Shown here piece by piece: positions 43,399 through 53,829 of a DNA stretch of 64,000 bases. Position numbers and translations under genes: made by a program. Source of the stretch: Argyresthia goedartella. Taxonomy: Eukaryota; Arthropoda; Insecta; Lepidoptera; Argyresthiidae. Position 1 is the stretch's first letter. The number at the start of each line of letters is the position of its first letter. The stretch covers positions 17,912,552-17,976,551 of the forward strand of contig OX463832.1 in assembly GCA_949825045.1 (NCBI GenBank). Direction: 5' to 3'. The notes under the pieces were generated by a model that saw only the letters and a list, made by a program, of their open reading frames with translations, was not told the DNA's origin and did not search any database.

Positions 43399-43644
43399 CA
43401 CTTTGCCAGAGGCAATTATAAGGAGAGCGACATCTTCGGGAGTAAAGTAAAAGGCTTGAGATGCGCGCAAAAACTAGACTAATTTTATTATAGGAAATCC
43501 TAGCTTATATACTAGGTTGGTACATGTTATTAATGATGTGCATGAGACATAGTGCGTGATGAATATAAATATACCTTATCTGTGACGGTCGTTAACTTAT
43601 CTTAACATTACGTGAAAATATGACTAACATAGTCGACCGGCACA
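43399..43644 (-). repeat. 5' LTR of non-autonomous CsRn1-like element
   Basis: About 246 bp; matches both halves of the split LTR. Followed by CTCTC (43645-43649). Confidence 0.8.
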
Positions 43645-43771
43645 CTCTCCTCTACAACATAAAAAGATACAAATTAATGTGACTATTCTTTATTACTATA
43701 AAAAGGCAATAAAAGACAAAACCTTATAGACCTTACAAAAATAAAATGAAAGTACAAACTAAATTATACAT

Positions 43772-44278
43772 TTAAACATCATTGTTTTTATTTTTCTGCT
43801 CTAGACAAAATGTACCATCGCTTTTGAATTTACTCTTAGCTATTTTAATAAATGTCTGAAGCGCCTCTAACTCTATCTCATTATCCTCAACCTGATAACG
43901 CAAATTGACCAAAGCCTTCCAGTAGCGATTACGTGGTTCCAGATTCTGTATATCAGATTTGTTGTAAATACGACATTCGACGAATAGGTTACCATCTAAA
44001 TCCTCGCTACGTTTCAGAAGACCACCAGCAACGCGCCGCCACAAAACCGATTTTAGAGAATTGGTGTTAGCTTCAGCGACGTAGCCGCGTCTTCGTCCTC
44101 ACCAAACAGCTCGGTGACGGTGAACTTTTTTGCAGAGGGAAGGGTGCTACGCGTAGACGACGATGACGCCGATGGATCGTTAGTGGTCTTCTTTTGTTTG
44201 GACTCCCGGTTTGGTCCGCTATTGTGTTCGTCTTGCGCTTCTTGGACTCCTTTGCTGGTGCAGTTTTATTTACAGTAC
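43772..44278 (-). pseudogene. Unidentified protein-coding remnant
   Basis: On the minus strand a good splice acceptor (TTTCTATTTTTCAG) ends at about 44279. Behind it two overlapping frames look protein-like: an acidic one with AKKFTVTELFGEDEDAA and, downstream, 43772-44044 with RRVAGGLLKRSEDLDGNLF and IYNKSDIQNLEPRNRYWKA, ending at a stop at 43772. They would join if one base were changed near 44075. It could be the last exon of a cellular gene or a pseudogene. I do not recognise the family. Confidence 0.35.
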
Positions 44279-44858
44279 TGAAAAATAGAAAAGCTTAACT
44301 GAGTAAATGATATATGTATACGTATCAACACAGGTGATAGCCATCCTAAATCATTCCTTTTAATAAAGAAATGTAATATTGTGCTTAAATATAATTATTA
44401 CTCAATGTCCAGCATTGTGTGCTGTCGACTGTACGAGGTGTTGAGCGATCAAACGCAGTGGGTTTCGAGTTGAATTTTATTGTTTCTCTGGGGTTGAGTT
44501 GTTTTCACTTTATGTAAAGATTGTGTGCTACCGACTGTATGAGGCAGTGAGCTATAAATAGACGAGAAATTTGACTCATATTCACGTAAGTAATAAAGTC
44601 GACTTAAGCCTCGTTGACACAATTAGAGAAGGCTCGTACGAGCTAGCTCGGATACCTAATTGCTCGAACCTGGTTATCACAATAGGAGTTGCATTCGAGT
44701 TCACTCAGTCCGAGCCTACTCAGATCGTGTCGATGCGGCATTACGAAAACTTTAAGATAACAAAATAAAATAAAATACGTTTAAACGTCTAGAGAATACA
44801 GCATAGAGTCAGAAGTGTTGTGGGGATCAAGTATCTATCATAACGGAAATATATAGTC
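44279..44858. other. Unassigned spacer
   Basis: About 580 bases with no gene seen. Short near-repeats (TGTGTGCTGTCGACTGTACGAGG at about 44415 and a similar piece at 44525) occur about 110 bases apart. Confidence 0.4.
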
Positions 44859-46018
44859 TGTAGTGTTATGCTACTTACATGCCATTTTCCAGTCTGCGTT
44901 GATGGTCGGCATTCATTTCATATATCTCTGGATATTTCGTATCACCTTTATTTTCATAGGACCCTGTAACGTTTTAAACCATAAGAACACAATAACAAAT
45001 CATTTTCATTTCGTATTTTCATACTATCAGCACTGTTAAATCGATGTCGGAGGGGTTTACCTTTGGTGACCTTGTATTTGGCTTTCTCCGAAACTCTGCA
45101 ATCTCGGGCTTCGTGCGCGCTGGTGCGCTACCTTTTTATCTATCGCTGTTATGTAATTTTGGCTATGTTATCTTGTTGTTTTCTCTATTACGAGCCTGAA
45201 ACCAAAATCTGACATATTGCGATGTCGTTGTTTATCTGGTTGTCATGGCAATGTCCATTCAAACTCGTTAGCGGTCTGATATGTTAACTTCAATACTTTT
45301 ACAAAAATACTTTTTCCCACTTGGCCATTCACAAAAATTGCTTTTAATTTAAATAATTTTTAGAACTCTCCAAAAAGGGTATAAGAGCGGAACATTTCTG
45401 AAATTCGAGAGTCTCACTTCAGCTTTTGAAAAAGAAGCATCATTTAAAGGCCTTATCCCGGGGCCGCACTGCCCCGGGATCCTGCGAGCCTCTGTTGCTA
45501 CGTCTCCTGCCTACAGCTGCTACTGGAGTAAGGCTGCTACGCCTCCTGCCTACTGCTGCTACGCCTCCTGCCTACTACTGCTACTTACTGTGTTGCCTGC
45601 CTCTACTGAACGGCTCGCCAGACGGCTGCTACACCTCCTGCCTACTGATGCTTACTGTGTTGTCTGCCTCTACTGACCGGCTCGCCAGACGGCTGGTACT
45701 TCACCTGCCTACTGCTTCTACTGGAGTAAGGCTGCTACGCCTCCTGCCTACTGCTGCTACTTACTGTGTTGCCTGCCTCTACTGACCGGTTCGCCAGACG
45801 GCTGCTACTTCTTCTGCCTCCTACTCTCCGTGTCCTCCGCTCCCCTTTTTATTTTGATACCTGTATTTTTTTAAAAACCTGTCTCACCTCATTCATCCTC
45901 ATCTTCCTTTCATTTTTATAAAAATAGTCACTGTAAAATACGCATAATAAACTGTCATTTCTAAATTTTATCCTTGTTTCTTGTTAGGTTCTGTTTAGGT
46001 TCTTGTCGCTACACGACA
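44859..46018 (+). repeat. Left LTR (plus orientation)
   Basis: 1160 bp, with a TATA-like TATAAGAGCGG near 45380 and a minisatellite at 45475-45830. It ends ACACGACA, followed by TTTTGG, the first bases of the primer-site region, and then gag sequence in the opposite orientation. Confidence 0.85.
45475..45830. repeat. Minisatellite in LTR
   Basis: Imperfect tandem repeats built from CTGCCTACTGCTGCTACG, TACTGTGTTGCCTGCCTCTA and CGGCTCGCCAGACGGCTG. The same array lies in reverse complement at about 47585-47935. It is in the R/U5 side of the LTR. Confidence 0.8.
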
Positions 46019-47085
46019 TTTTGGAGAGTCAACTGAAACGGTTTGGACGAGTTTGGAGAGTCAACTGAACTTGAAGTGGAATGCTTGTAGTTGAATTCAG
46101 AAACATGAGGACTTTGTTGCAAATTTGGTTCTTTAAATTGTTTGTCTCTGTCTAGGAACTTTTCGTAGTTTTGGCAAGTGGCCAGAATAGAATCGATAGA
46201 GTCAATGTCGTTTAGAGCTACGAAGACTGAATAACATGGGCGAATATTTCTCAAAATAATCTCCAATTGTTCTGTTTCAGAAAGTCTTTTTGAAAGGCGA
46301 GCGAACATTCCAGACATGATGAAAATATAGATGACGATAGGTTCATCACGACCTTGAGTACGATTCCTAATCGCTTCTAGAAGTTTATGATCATAATCAA
46401 AACCACCAAAGTCTTTGATTAGTAAAGAAGAAAGTTCGTTCCAAGTTAAGTTTGGATTCAGATTATATTTAAATCTGAACCAATGAAGGGCATTGTCGGT
46501 GAAAATTTCGAACGCCTGAGAAATCAACAAGCCCTTGGACAAGCCACGAGCTAAGCTATATTCTTCAAGTTTTTGAAGAAAGGATCTTGGACAGCTTTTA
46601 CCATTGAAGGTGTGTCTTTTCAGATCTTTGAAGACGTTAGTTGGAGGGAAAGATTGAGGTGGTGGTGGAGGATACGGGGTATGGGTCTGGACAGAAGTTT
46701 GAGAAACAAGAGGGGGTTCCATGATAGTCGGGTCAGCAGGAAGGTCCAGTGATGGAGAGTCATTTGCAGTTGAAGGTGGAGTCAAGGATTCGAATTTTTT
46801 AGAAATAGCGTCAAATTTCATCTTCAAAGTATCGAAACTAGCTTTAGAATCTGGATATAAGTCAGTATCTATTCGCTCCAATCTGTAAAAAACATGATTA
46901 ATAAAAGTTTCTATTAATCGTAAGTATTTGGTTTCACCTTGTAAAAATTTTTCAATTTTACAATCCAGGTAAGTCAGAGTAGAACCAATTTGAGACAAGT
47001 CATCCTCAATCGGAACTGGAGAAGTCAGAATATCTTCAGGGTGAGAATTCGCAACTAAATGCAAAACCTGTATTTTAAGAAGCAA
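46009..47085 (-). pseudogene. gag: Gag of the inverted-LTR element, truncated
   Basis: 358 codons. A proline-rich region (TPYPPPPPQSFPP) precedes a capsid domain with HTFNGKSCPRSFLQKLEEY, NALHWFRFKYNL and LLIKDFGGFDYDH, typical of Ty3/Gypsy Gag. It reads out of gag at about 46025 into the inverted LTR and stops at 46009, so the nucleocapsid and pol are missing. Two copies of TTTGGAGAGTCAACTGAA lie about 30 bases apart at the break (46020 and 46050). Confidence 0.8.
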
Positions 47086-47391
47086 AACAGTATTAGCTGG
47101 TTCCTCACATCTAATCTTTACTATTCGAGCTCGGCCTTGTTAAGGAATTCGTACTTAATAACCCTTTCCATTGTATAGTTAAGTGTTATAGAAGTGAAGT
47201 GAAGTAATGTAAGTTAAATGTAGGCCTAAATATAATCCAGATGAGTTGAAAAACTAGATGAAGTTTTGTTTTAGAATTTGGAAAATATGAAAAGGATAAA
47301 TAGATAAAGATTTAAGAGCGAAAGAGAAAGCAAATCAAAAGAGAAAAGACAAGGCGCAGAAAAGGTGAAGAAGGGTGAAGAAGAACTTTTA

Positions 47392-47403
47392 CGTTGGGCG
47401 CCA
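47392..47403 (-). promoter_or_regulatory. Primer-binding site, tRNA-Lys type
   Basis: TGGCGCCCAACG on the minus strand, three bases from the LTR end. It matches the complement of tRNA-Lys used by gypsy-type elements and retroviruses. It sets the right LTR as the 5' LTR. Confidence 0.8.
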
Positions 47404-47971
47404 AAATGTCGTGTAGCGACAAGAACCTAAACAGAACCTAACAAGAAACAACAACCAGGATGAAATTTAGAAATGACAGTTTATTATGCGTATTTTACAG
47501 TGACTATTTTTATAAAAATGAAAGGAAGATGAGGATGAATGTGGTGAGACAGGTTTTTAAAAATACAGGTATCAAAATAAAAAGGGGAGCGGAGGACACG
47601 GAGAGTAGGAGGCAGAAGAAGTAGCAGCCGTCTGGCGAACCGGTCAGTAGAGGCAGGCAACACAGTAAGTAGCAGCAGTAGGCAGGAGGCGTAGCAGCCT
47701 TACTCCAGTAGAAGCAATAGGCAGGTGAAGTACCAGCCATCTGGCGAGCCGGTCAGTAGAGGCAGACAACACAGTAAGCATCAGTAGGCAGGAGGTGTAG
47801 CAGCCGTCTGGCGAGCCGTTCAGTAGAGGCAGGCAACACAGTAAGTAGCAGCAGTAGGCAGGAGGCGTAGCAGCCTTACTCCAGTAGCAGCTGTAGGCAG
47901 GAGACGTAGCAACAGAGGCTCGCAGGATCCCGGGGCAGTGCGGCCCCGGGATAAGGCCTTTAAATGATGCT

Positions 47972-48688
47972 ATACCAAATAAATACCAAATGTCTTTATT
48001 ACTGTAGATATTTACATATACTTAGCAATCGTCATTTTTTGCCACTTCTCTACATTGGACCACTGTGGGAGAAGAAGGGCGTAGAAACTCCCACAGATTG
48101 ATTTTTAGATCTCTTTTTAAAAATTGCTTATGCTTAACTAATACAAAATATAATATTTAGTCATTATCATAATTAATAAGCAGGAATAAATAATTACAAA
48201 ATTATTAACAACAAGGTCTGTGTTGAGCCAGATTAACCCCATACAGACCCATCATTTAAGTAATCTTGAACATTGTAATATCCCCTTTTCGACAAAGTCG
48301 CTTTAACATGGATTTGAAATTGCTCAAATGGCAATGTCAAGATCTCCAGAGGTATCTTGTTGTAGTAGATAATGCATTGACCCTTGAAAGACTTGCTAAC
48401 CTTCGCGAGTCTAAACCGGATCGCAGGTAGTCTGTGATTATTTTTTAGGTTAACATTACAGCTATCGCTAAGTTTGGGAAATTTTGTAAGGTTCTTGCGT
48501 ACGTACATTATATTTTCGAAAATAAATTGACTAGCTACAGTTAGTATGTCAATTTCTTTAAAAAGCTGTCTTAAGGAGTCTGTGCGTTTTAAATTAGAAA
48601 TTGCTCGAATAGCTCTTTTCTGTAAAATAAAAATAGTTTGAATATCCGCTGCTTTTCCCCACAACAAGATACCATAGGACATGACACT
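47972..48688 (-). mobile_element. 5'-truncated LINE inside the right LTR
   Basis: 717 bp flanked by ATGCT (47967-47971, 48689-48693). Contains only the 3' end of a LINE: the RT C-terminal part and a 3' region ending in TTTGGTATTTATTTGG-type repeats. The left LTR has the empty site, which gives a clean before/after comparison. Confidence 0.88.
48233..48682 (-). pseudogene. LINE reverse transcriptase C terminus
   Basis: 149 codons: SYGILLWGKAADIQTIFILQ, KRAIRAISNLKRTDSLRQLF, then a region ending VQDYLNDGSVWG. It is the C-terminal segment after the RT thumb in insect LINEs; no catalytic motif is present. The same family forms 52607-53817. Confidence 0.8.
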
Positions 48689-49270
48689 ATGCTTGTTTTT
48701 AAAAAGCTGAAGTGAGACTCTCGAATTTCAGAAATGTTCCGCTCTTATAACCTTTTTCGAGAGTTCTAAAAATTATTTAAATTAAAAGCAATTTTTGTGA
48801 ATGGCCAAGAGGGAAAAAGTATTTTTGTAAAAGTATTGAAGTAAACATATCAGACCGCTAACGAGTTTGAATGGACATTGCCATGGCAACCAGATAAACA
48901 ACGACATCGCAATATGTCAGAATTTGGTTTCAGGCTCGTAATAGAGAAAACAACAAGATAACATAGCCAAAATTACATAACAGCGATAGATAAAAAGGTA
49001 GCGCACCAGCGCGCACGAAGCCCGAGATTGCAGAGTTTCGGAGAAAGCCAAATACAAGGTCACCAAAGGTAAACCCCTCCGACATCGATTTAACAGTGCT
49101 GATAGTATGAAAATACGAAGTGAAAATGATTTGTTATTTTGTTCTTATGGTTTAAAATGTTACAGGGTCCTATGAAAATAAAGGTGATACGAAATATCCA
49201 GAGATATATGAGATGAATGCCGACCATCAACGCAGACTGGAAAATGGCATGTAAGTAGCATAACACTACA

Positions 49271-50869
49271 AGTGATGATTGAATGTATACTCACGAATGA
49301 TTTTCCTCGTCTGAGTCAAGGTTAGCTCGTGACGCTGGACCCAGCCCTCTGTTGGCGCCACTGCTTCTCGGGGATGGTGTTCCGGAATTCGTTATTGATT
49401 TCAGAGTCAGACCTGAACACATATAAACAAAAAAATAGAATAGACAAACATACCACTGAGGCTTAGAGAGAGAGCCTCGTATGCCTCTCTTTTTCGTTGG
49501 TGTTAGGCACCTTAACCACTGGTCTAAGCAGCAAAAAAAAAAATGGCCCGCGATTTTCAACCTTATGCCATGGTTATAGAGTTTTGGACTCTATAACCAT
49601 GGCATAAGGTTGAAAATCGCGGGCCATTTTTTTTGCTGCGCAGACCAATGAAATGAAATTGGTATAGATTTTATACCAAACGCAAGCCAGTGGTTATAAA
49701 AACGATATCAAGCAACAATAAAAAAAAACTTACGAACATTTTTTTCTCTTGTGTTTCTGAAGGTCTTGTAGTACTAGTCACTTTCACTTTAATCCGTTTC
49801 CGATTGTTGATCACAATTGTGGCTTTTAAAGTATCCGGATTTTATACATTTTTTTTGATGATTGTACAATAATGATGCAGTGTTTTCCAACATTTTTTTC
49901 TGTATTCCATTACATGAAGCGTGCACATAAAACAAATAATCGAACAGTAAAAAGAAAACGAAACCATGTACAATGTTGGGTTCTCCTGGAATCAAGTCAA
50001 ACAGTCAACTAAGCACATTTATTGTGTGAATTTTGAGTGTCCATTACAAAACTGTTGTGAACTCAATTAGTTTCCAAAAAGCACATCTTACTACTTTATA
50101 GGAAAAGGCAGGATGATTTGGTATGTTTCTTACCTCTTATGTCTCGGTCTTACAGCCTAAGTCTTATCGTTGCGGTTTGATACTAGCTGAACTAATGCTT
50201 GAGTATATTTAAAGCGGAAACATTTTAAATACCGTAATCATGATTTGTAGTACGTATATTATGTTCACTTCATTATTTATTCCCTATCAATACTCTCCTT
50301 CATTTGTATGGTGAAAAATTAAAATATTTTAATTCGCAATTTTAGGTAAAATCAGATGTAGGTATGCTAGCATAGATTACTTTTTATGTCCTAGATTATT
50401 TAGATGTTATCCTGAAGATATATTTTTTTAACTGAAGTGTTAATCATCAAATCTTAGTAAAGGCTAGGTTTATGTAAAACAGTAAAAATATAGTGATACA
50501 AAATCAACTAGCGTTTAATATACAACAAGCATTAGAAGTCCACTCGGGTTAAAGAAAATGTTATCACTTTTTGTCAGCTTAGTTTTCTAAATGAAAACTT
50601 TGAGGACTTTTTTTTGATAGTAAATGTATAATATAGATTATAGGTACATTTTAATACAAAAACTTCATATGTAGAAATATGTAATGTATAATCAATCTAA
50701 ATCGAAGTGTGGAATACCTTCTCAGATAGTAGAGATCGTCTTGTATATACTCAAATCGAAAGCATCGTGAGGAAACCTTCATTACCTCATAGCTGCGGCG
50801 ATGGGCTAGACCCTCTAAAACGCAAAATGGAGTAATGAATAACCGGCTAAAAAGTGACAAAGTTGTGCT
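49271..50869. other. Unassigned region with large hairpin
   Basis: Apart from the hairpin at 49531-49636, about 1.5 kb of AT-rich DNA. A minus-strand exon-like block at 49289-49413 (acceptor TTCAG, then TLKSITNSGTPSPRSSGANR, donor GTGAGT) could belong to the same unknown gene as 43772-44278; this is weak. No other gene seen. Confidence 0.4.
49531..49636. repeat. Near-perfect long hairpin (about 50-bp arms)
   Basis: GCAAAAA...TGGCCCGCGATTTTCAACC...AGAGT at 49531-49582, a 5-base loop TTTGG, and the exact complement to 49636 apart from A/T run length (11 versus 8). Weaker pairing extends to about 49512 and 49655. It looks like a foldback MITE. Confidence 0.92.
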
Positions 50870-51335
50870 TCCACCGCCCCGTAAGGGAAAAAGCGTGACG
50901 CTATGTTTTATTAAAATGTTACAAACGCAAATCGAAAACTAATAATAATTATAATGTTAAACATATAACATAAAATAGCGTCACGCCTTTTCCCATACGG
51001 GGTGGCAGAGGCATAATGTTAGTTACGGTCTTTTGAAATAAAGCCACTTGTTGGCGACAGTACTCATATTCCTGATAATAATTATAATGTTAACACGTTA
51101 CATAACATAGCGTCACACCTTTTCCCATACGGGGTGGCAGAGGCATAATGTTAGTTACGGTCTTTTGGAATAAAGCCACTTGTAGGCGACAGTACTCATA
51201 TTCCTGATAATAATTATAATGTTAACACGTTACATAACATAGCGTCACGCCTTTTCCCATACGGGGTGGCAGAGGCATAATGTTAGTTACGGTCTTTGGT
51301 AATAAAGCCACTTGTAGGCGACAGTACTCATATTC
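50870..51335. mobile_element. MITE-like element with three 132-bp tandem units
   Basis: The left end (CCACCGCCCCGTAAGGGAAA... at 50870) is the inverted match of CATACGGGGTGGCAG found in each of three tandem units at about 50938-51335. The period is 132 bp (TCAC of CGTCAC at 50981, 51113 and 51245). So a terminal-inverted-repeat element has amplified its right part. Confidence 0.8.
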
Positions 51336-52339
51336 AGCACCGCTCTCAATGTTGAGTAGTAATGCTGCTGATTAAGGTTTCCAGATAACGAAACATCCGA
51401 TCCACAGGTACGTACGGCTAGCTTGTGTGGGAACCTGGTATCATAACAAGTTGAGACTTGCGCGTACCAGTTGCATTTCATTCGTTTTATATAAGATAAT
51501 TTGTTCCTGATTGATGTTCGTAGTGTTGGTCATTATGAGATTTTATTTTTTGCTTTTCAAAAAGCCGAGTGTTATGAGCTTTTTATTAATCGAGCAAGTA
51601 GGTAAGCTTCTACTAAACTTTTTATGTAAGTATCATAATTTTTGTGAAGAACGAAAATAATGACTTGTAACACATTGTAAGTATCTGGCTGGAGCTGCAT
51701 GGAAGTGTGGAAGTGCCCCTCCATCCACCAGAATGAGCCAAGTGCAAGCGCAAGGGCACTATCTTGCCTACCTGCCTTCATAGCGCTTCGTTGATCATAA
51801 TTCATAATACAGTCACAGCGAACAGTTTTATTTCGAATTAGGTTATGTAACAGTCAATGAAATCAAAATAGGTTAAACAGACAATCGTGAAGAGGGTTAT
51901 TTTAATTGTCAGCCTTAACGTATTTATCAAACTGTAATAAGCGGTCAATGAAATAAAATTAGGTGAGGGTTCGCTCCGCTCCTCTCCGCGTCGCGCAACG
52001 CTTCGCGTTGCCGCTTCGGCTTGAACGTGTTTAAATTGAGCTGTAATGTTTGGAAAGGCGAAGGGAAGCATGGAAAGAATTTATTTTGATTTCTAATTGA
52101 TTTAAAAGGAACAATAACCCTCTACTGTTACTATTCGACCTCAATTAAATGCCCTCGATACAGTTTAAATCATGGCATTTACCATTGCAACAAGTTTCTC
52201 GAATTACAACCGGATGCGAAGCTAAATACAGTTGCGAAATTAAATTTATGTACAAATTGTTTGTACAATGTGATGGAAAGTGATGCCGACAGTGTGATGG
52301 AAATCACAACAGCGTGATATATGACACTTATTAAAAAAA
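51336..52339. other. Unassigned region
   Basis: About 1 kb; no gene or repeat recognised. A GC-rich patch with CGCGTCGCGCAACGC lies near 51988. Confidence 0.4.
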
Positions 52340-52606
52340 ACAAGATGCGGTACAAACACATCATCAAAGAAAAACACCAACAACCAGCAACGTCGTAGCA
52401 ACAACAGCAATCACGTATCGCATGATAATTTATCAGAAATTCTTCTAGCAACTGCTCAGATCAAGATCAAAGCAGCAGACGGATCTTATCATAAAATGCG
52501 CGCGTTCATAGATCAAGGTTCGCAGACGTCATTGATCAGCGAAAACGCAGCACAAAGGTTGGGTCTACCTCGGCAGCGAAGCAAGGGTTGGGACATCTTT
52601 GGAGTT
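52340..52606 (+). pseudogene. pol: Second BEL/Pao element: protease fragment
   Basis: The frame with ILLATAQIKIKAADGSYHK and MRAFIDQGSQTSLISENAAQ is the BEL/Pao protease, with DQGSQ at the active-site position where DSG or DTG is usual. It is cut off after LGLPRQRSK by a LINE. Coding sense resumes at about 53830. No LTRs were found for this relic. Confidence 0.8.
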
Positions 52607-53829
52607 GGGACAAAAGAGAGTTATCTTGTGTTGAGTTGGATAGCCATATTATTGTTTGTGTCTACAGACCTCCGAGAGATGAAAAAGGCCATGGCAATTT
52701 TCAAATATTCGAGAAAATTATGGAGGAAGCCCTCAAAACTACTCCACGCCAAGCAATACGGTTTCACTAGGGGTAAATCGACTACGGATGCAGGTATTAC
52801 TCTTATATCTCATATTTATTCTGCATGGGAAGCCGCACAGGATGCTATCGGTGTTTTTTGCGATCTGTCGAAGGCATTTGATTGTGTTAATCTTGACACG
52901 TTACTAATACAGAAAAGAGCTATTCGAGCAATTTATAATTTAAAACGCACAGACTCCTTAAGACAGCTTTTTAAAGAAATTGACATACTAACTGTAGCTA
53001 GTCAATTTATTTTCGAAAATATAATGTATGTACGCAAGAACCTTACATAATTTCCCAAACTTAGCGATAGCTGTAATGTTAACCTAAGAAATAATCACAG
53101 AATACTTGCGCCCCGGTTTAAGGACGCCCCGGACGCCTTTCAAGGGTCAATGCATTCTCTACTACGACAAGTTACCTCTGGAGATCTTGAAATTGCCATT
53201 TGAGCAATTTAAAATCCATGTTAAAGCGACTTTGTCGAAAAAGAGATATTACAATGTTCAAGATTACTTAAATGATGGGTCTGTATGGGGTTAATCTGGC
53301 TCAACACAGACCTTGCTGTTAATAATTATGTAATTATTTATTCCTGCTTATTAATTATGATAATTTCTTAGGTTAACATTACATGTTAACCTAAGAAATT
53401 ATCACACTACTTGCGCCCCGGTTTAGACTCGCGAAGGTTAGCAATTCTTTCAAGGGTCAATGCATTCTCTACTACAACAAGATACAGATAAAATCCATGT
53501 TAAAGCGACTTTGTCGAAAAAGGGATATTACAATGTTCAAGATTACTTAAATGATGGGTCTGTAATAATCTGGCTCAACACAGACCTTGCTGTTAATAAT
53601 TTTGTAATTATTTATTCCTGCTTATTAATTATAATAATGACTAAATATTATATTTTGTATTAGTTAAGCATAAGCAATTTTTAAAAAGAGATCTAAAAAT
53701 CAATCTGTGGGAGTTTCTTCGCCCTTCTTCTCCCACAGTGGTCCAATGTAGAGAAGTGGCACAAAATGACGATTGCTAAGTATATGTAAATATCTACAGT
53801 AATAAAGACATTTGGAATTTGGAATTTAG
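52607..53829 (+). mobile_element. Internally deleted LINE in BEL/Pao relic
   Basis: Fused pieces of one LINE: endonuclease (IIVCVYRPPRDEKGHGNF), RT (KQYGFTRGKSTTDAG, VFCDLSKAFDCVNLDTL) and the RT C terminus (KRAIRAIYNLKRTDSLRQ), with the parts between missing. The 3' region is present twice (about 53050-53340 and 53380-53640) around a palindrome. It ends in TTTGGAATTTGGAATTT repeats near 53810. Same family as 47972-48688. Confidence 0.78.
53362..53400. repeat. Palindrome between duplicated LINE 3' ends
   Basis: AATTTCTTAGGTTAACAT, spacer TAC, then its exact complement. It marks the junction of the two copies of the LINE 3' region. Confidence 0.9.

Larger units (their letters stand above)
36310..43644 (-). 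mobile_element. Non-autonomous LTR element (CsRn1-like), left LTR split by a second element
   Basis: Right LTR 43399-43644 and left LTR in two halves (36310-36376 and 42029-42209), with CTCT(C) at 36306-36310 and 43645-43649 as target duplication. On the minus strand the LTR starts TGTGCCGGTCGACTATGTTA, is followed by TGGTGACCCGAC (primer site near that of CsRn1 elements, tRNA-Trp), and the purine tract AAAGGGGGGAG adjoins the left LTR. The interior (42210-43398) is only about 1.2 kb and has no pol; a short MDPAAKKTPCAATLE-type ORF at its start may be a Gag remnant. Confidence 0.75.
44859..49270 (-). mobile_element. LTR element with inverted (head-to-head) LTRs
   Basis: Left LTR 44859-46018 reads TGTAGTG...ACGACA on the plus strand; right LTR 47407-49270 is its reverse complement, interrupted by a LINE at 47972-48688. 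Both outer ends are the same terminal sequence TGTAGTG. The right LTR is followed (minus strand) by TTT and TGGCGCCCAACG, a primer site of the tRNA-Lys type used by many Gypsy elements, then leader and gag. The left LTR is followed only by TTTTGG, then joins the gag end. No pol. Flanking AGTC (44855-44858) and AGTG (49271-49274) are a possible 4-bp duplication with one mismatch. Confidence 0.8.
47407..49270 (-). repeat. Right LTR (minus orientation, 5' LTR), carrying a LINE
   Basis: Reverse complement of 44859-46018 with a few percent substitutions and indels (for example near 48750), plus the LINE insert at 47972-48688. On the antisense strand of this LTR (plus here) 49167-49251 looks like an exon: CAG at its start, a GTAAGT donor at its end and SYENKGDTKYPEIYEMN between. 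Confidence 0.85.

Noticed and set aside
42961..43482. Plus-strand ORF of 173 codons
   Set aside because: It runs into the LTR of the non-autonomous element and is opposite to the primer site and purine tract. There is no domain, so it is probably chance.
44859..49270. A segmental inverted duplication of host DNA
   Set aside because: Both arms start and end as LTR termini (TG...CA) with a primer site next to one, so an inverted-LTR retroelement explains the arms better.
44859..49270. Assembly palindrome artefact
   Set aside because: The arms differ by substitutions and indels, and only one carries a LINE with its own target duplication. Long-read confirmation is still desirable.
50938..51335. 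A CRISPR array
   Set aside because: The units are contiguous 132-bp tandem repeats without unique spacers, and the DNA is insect-like.
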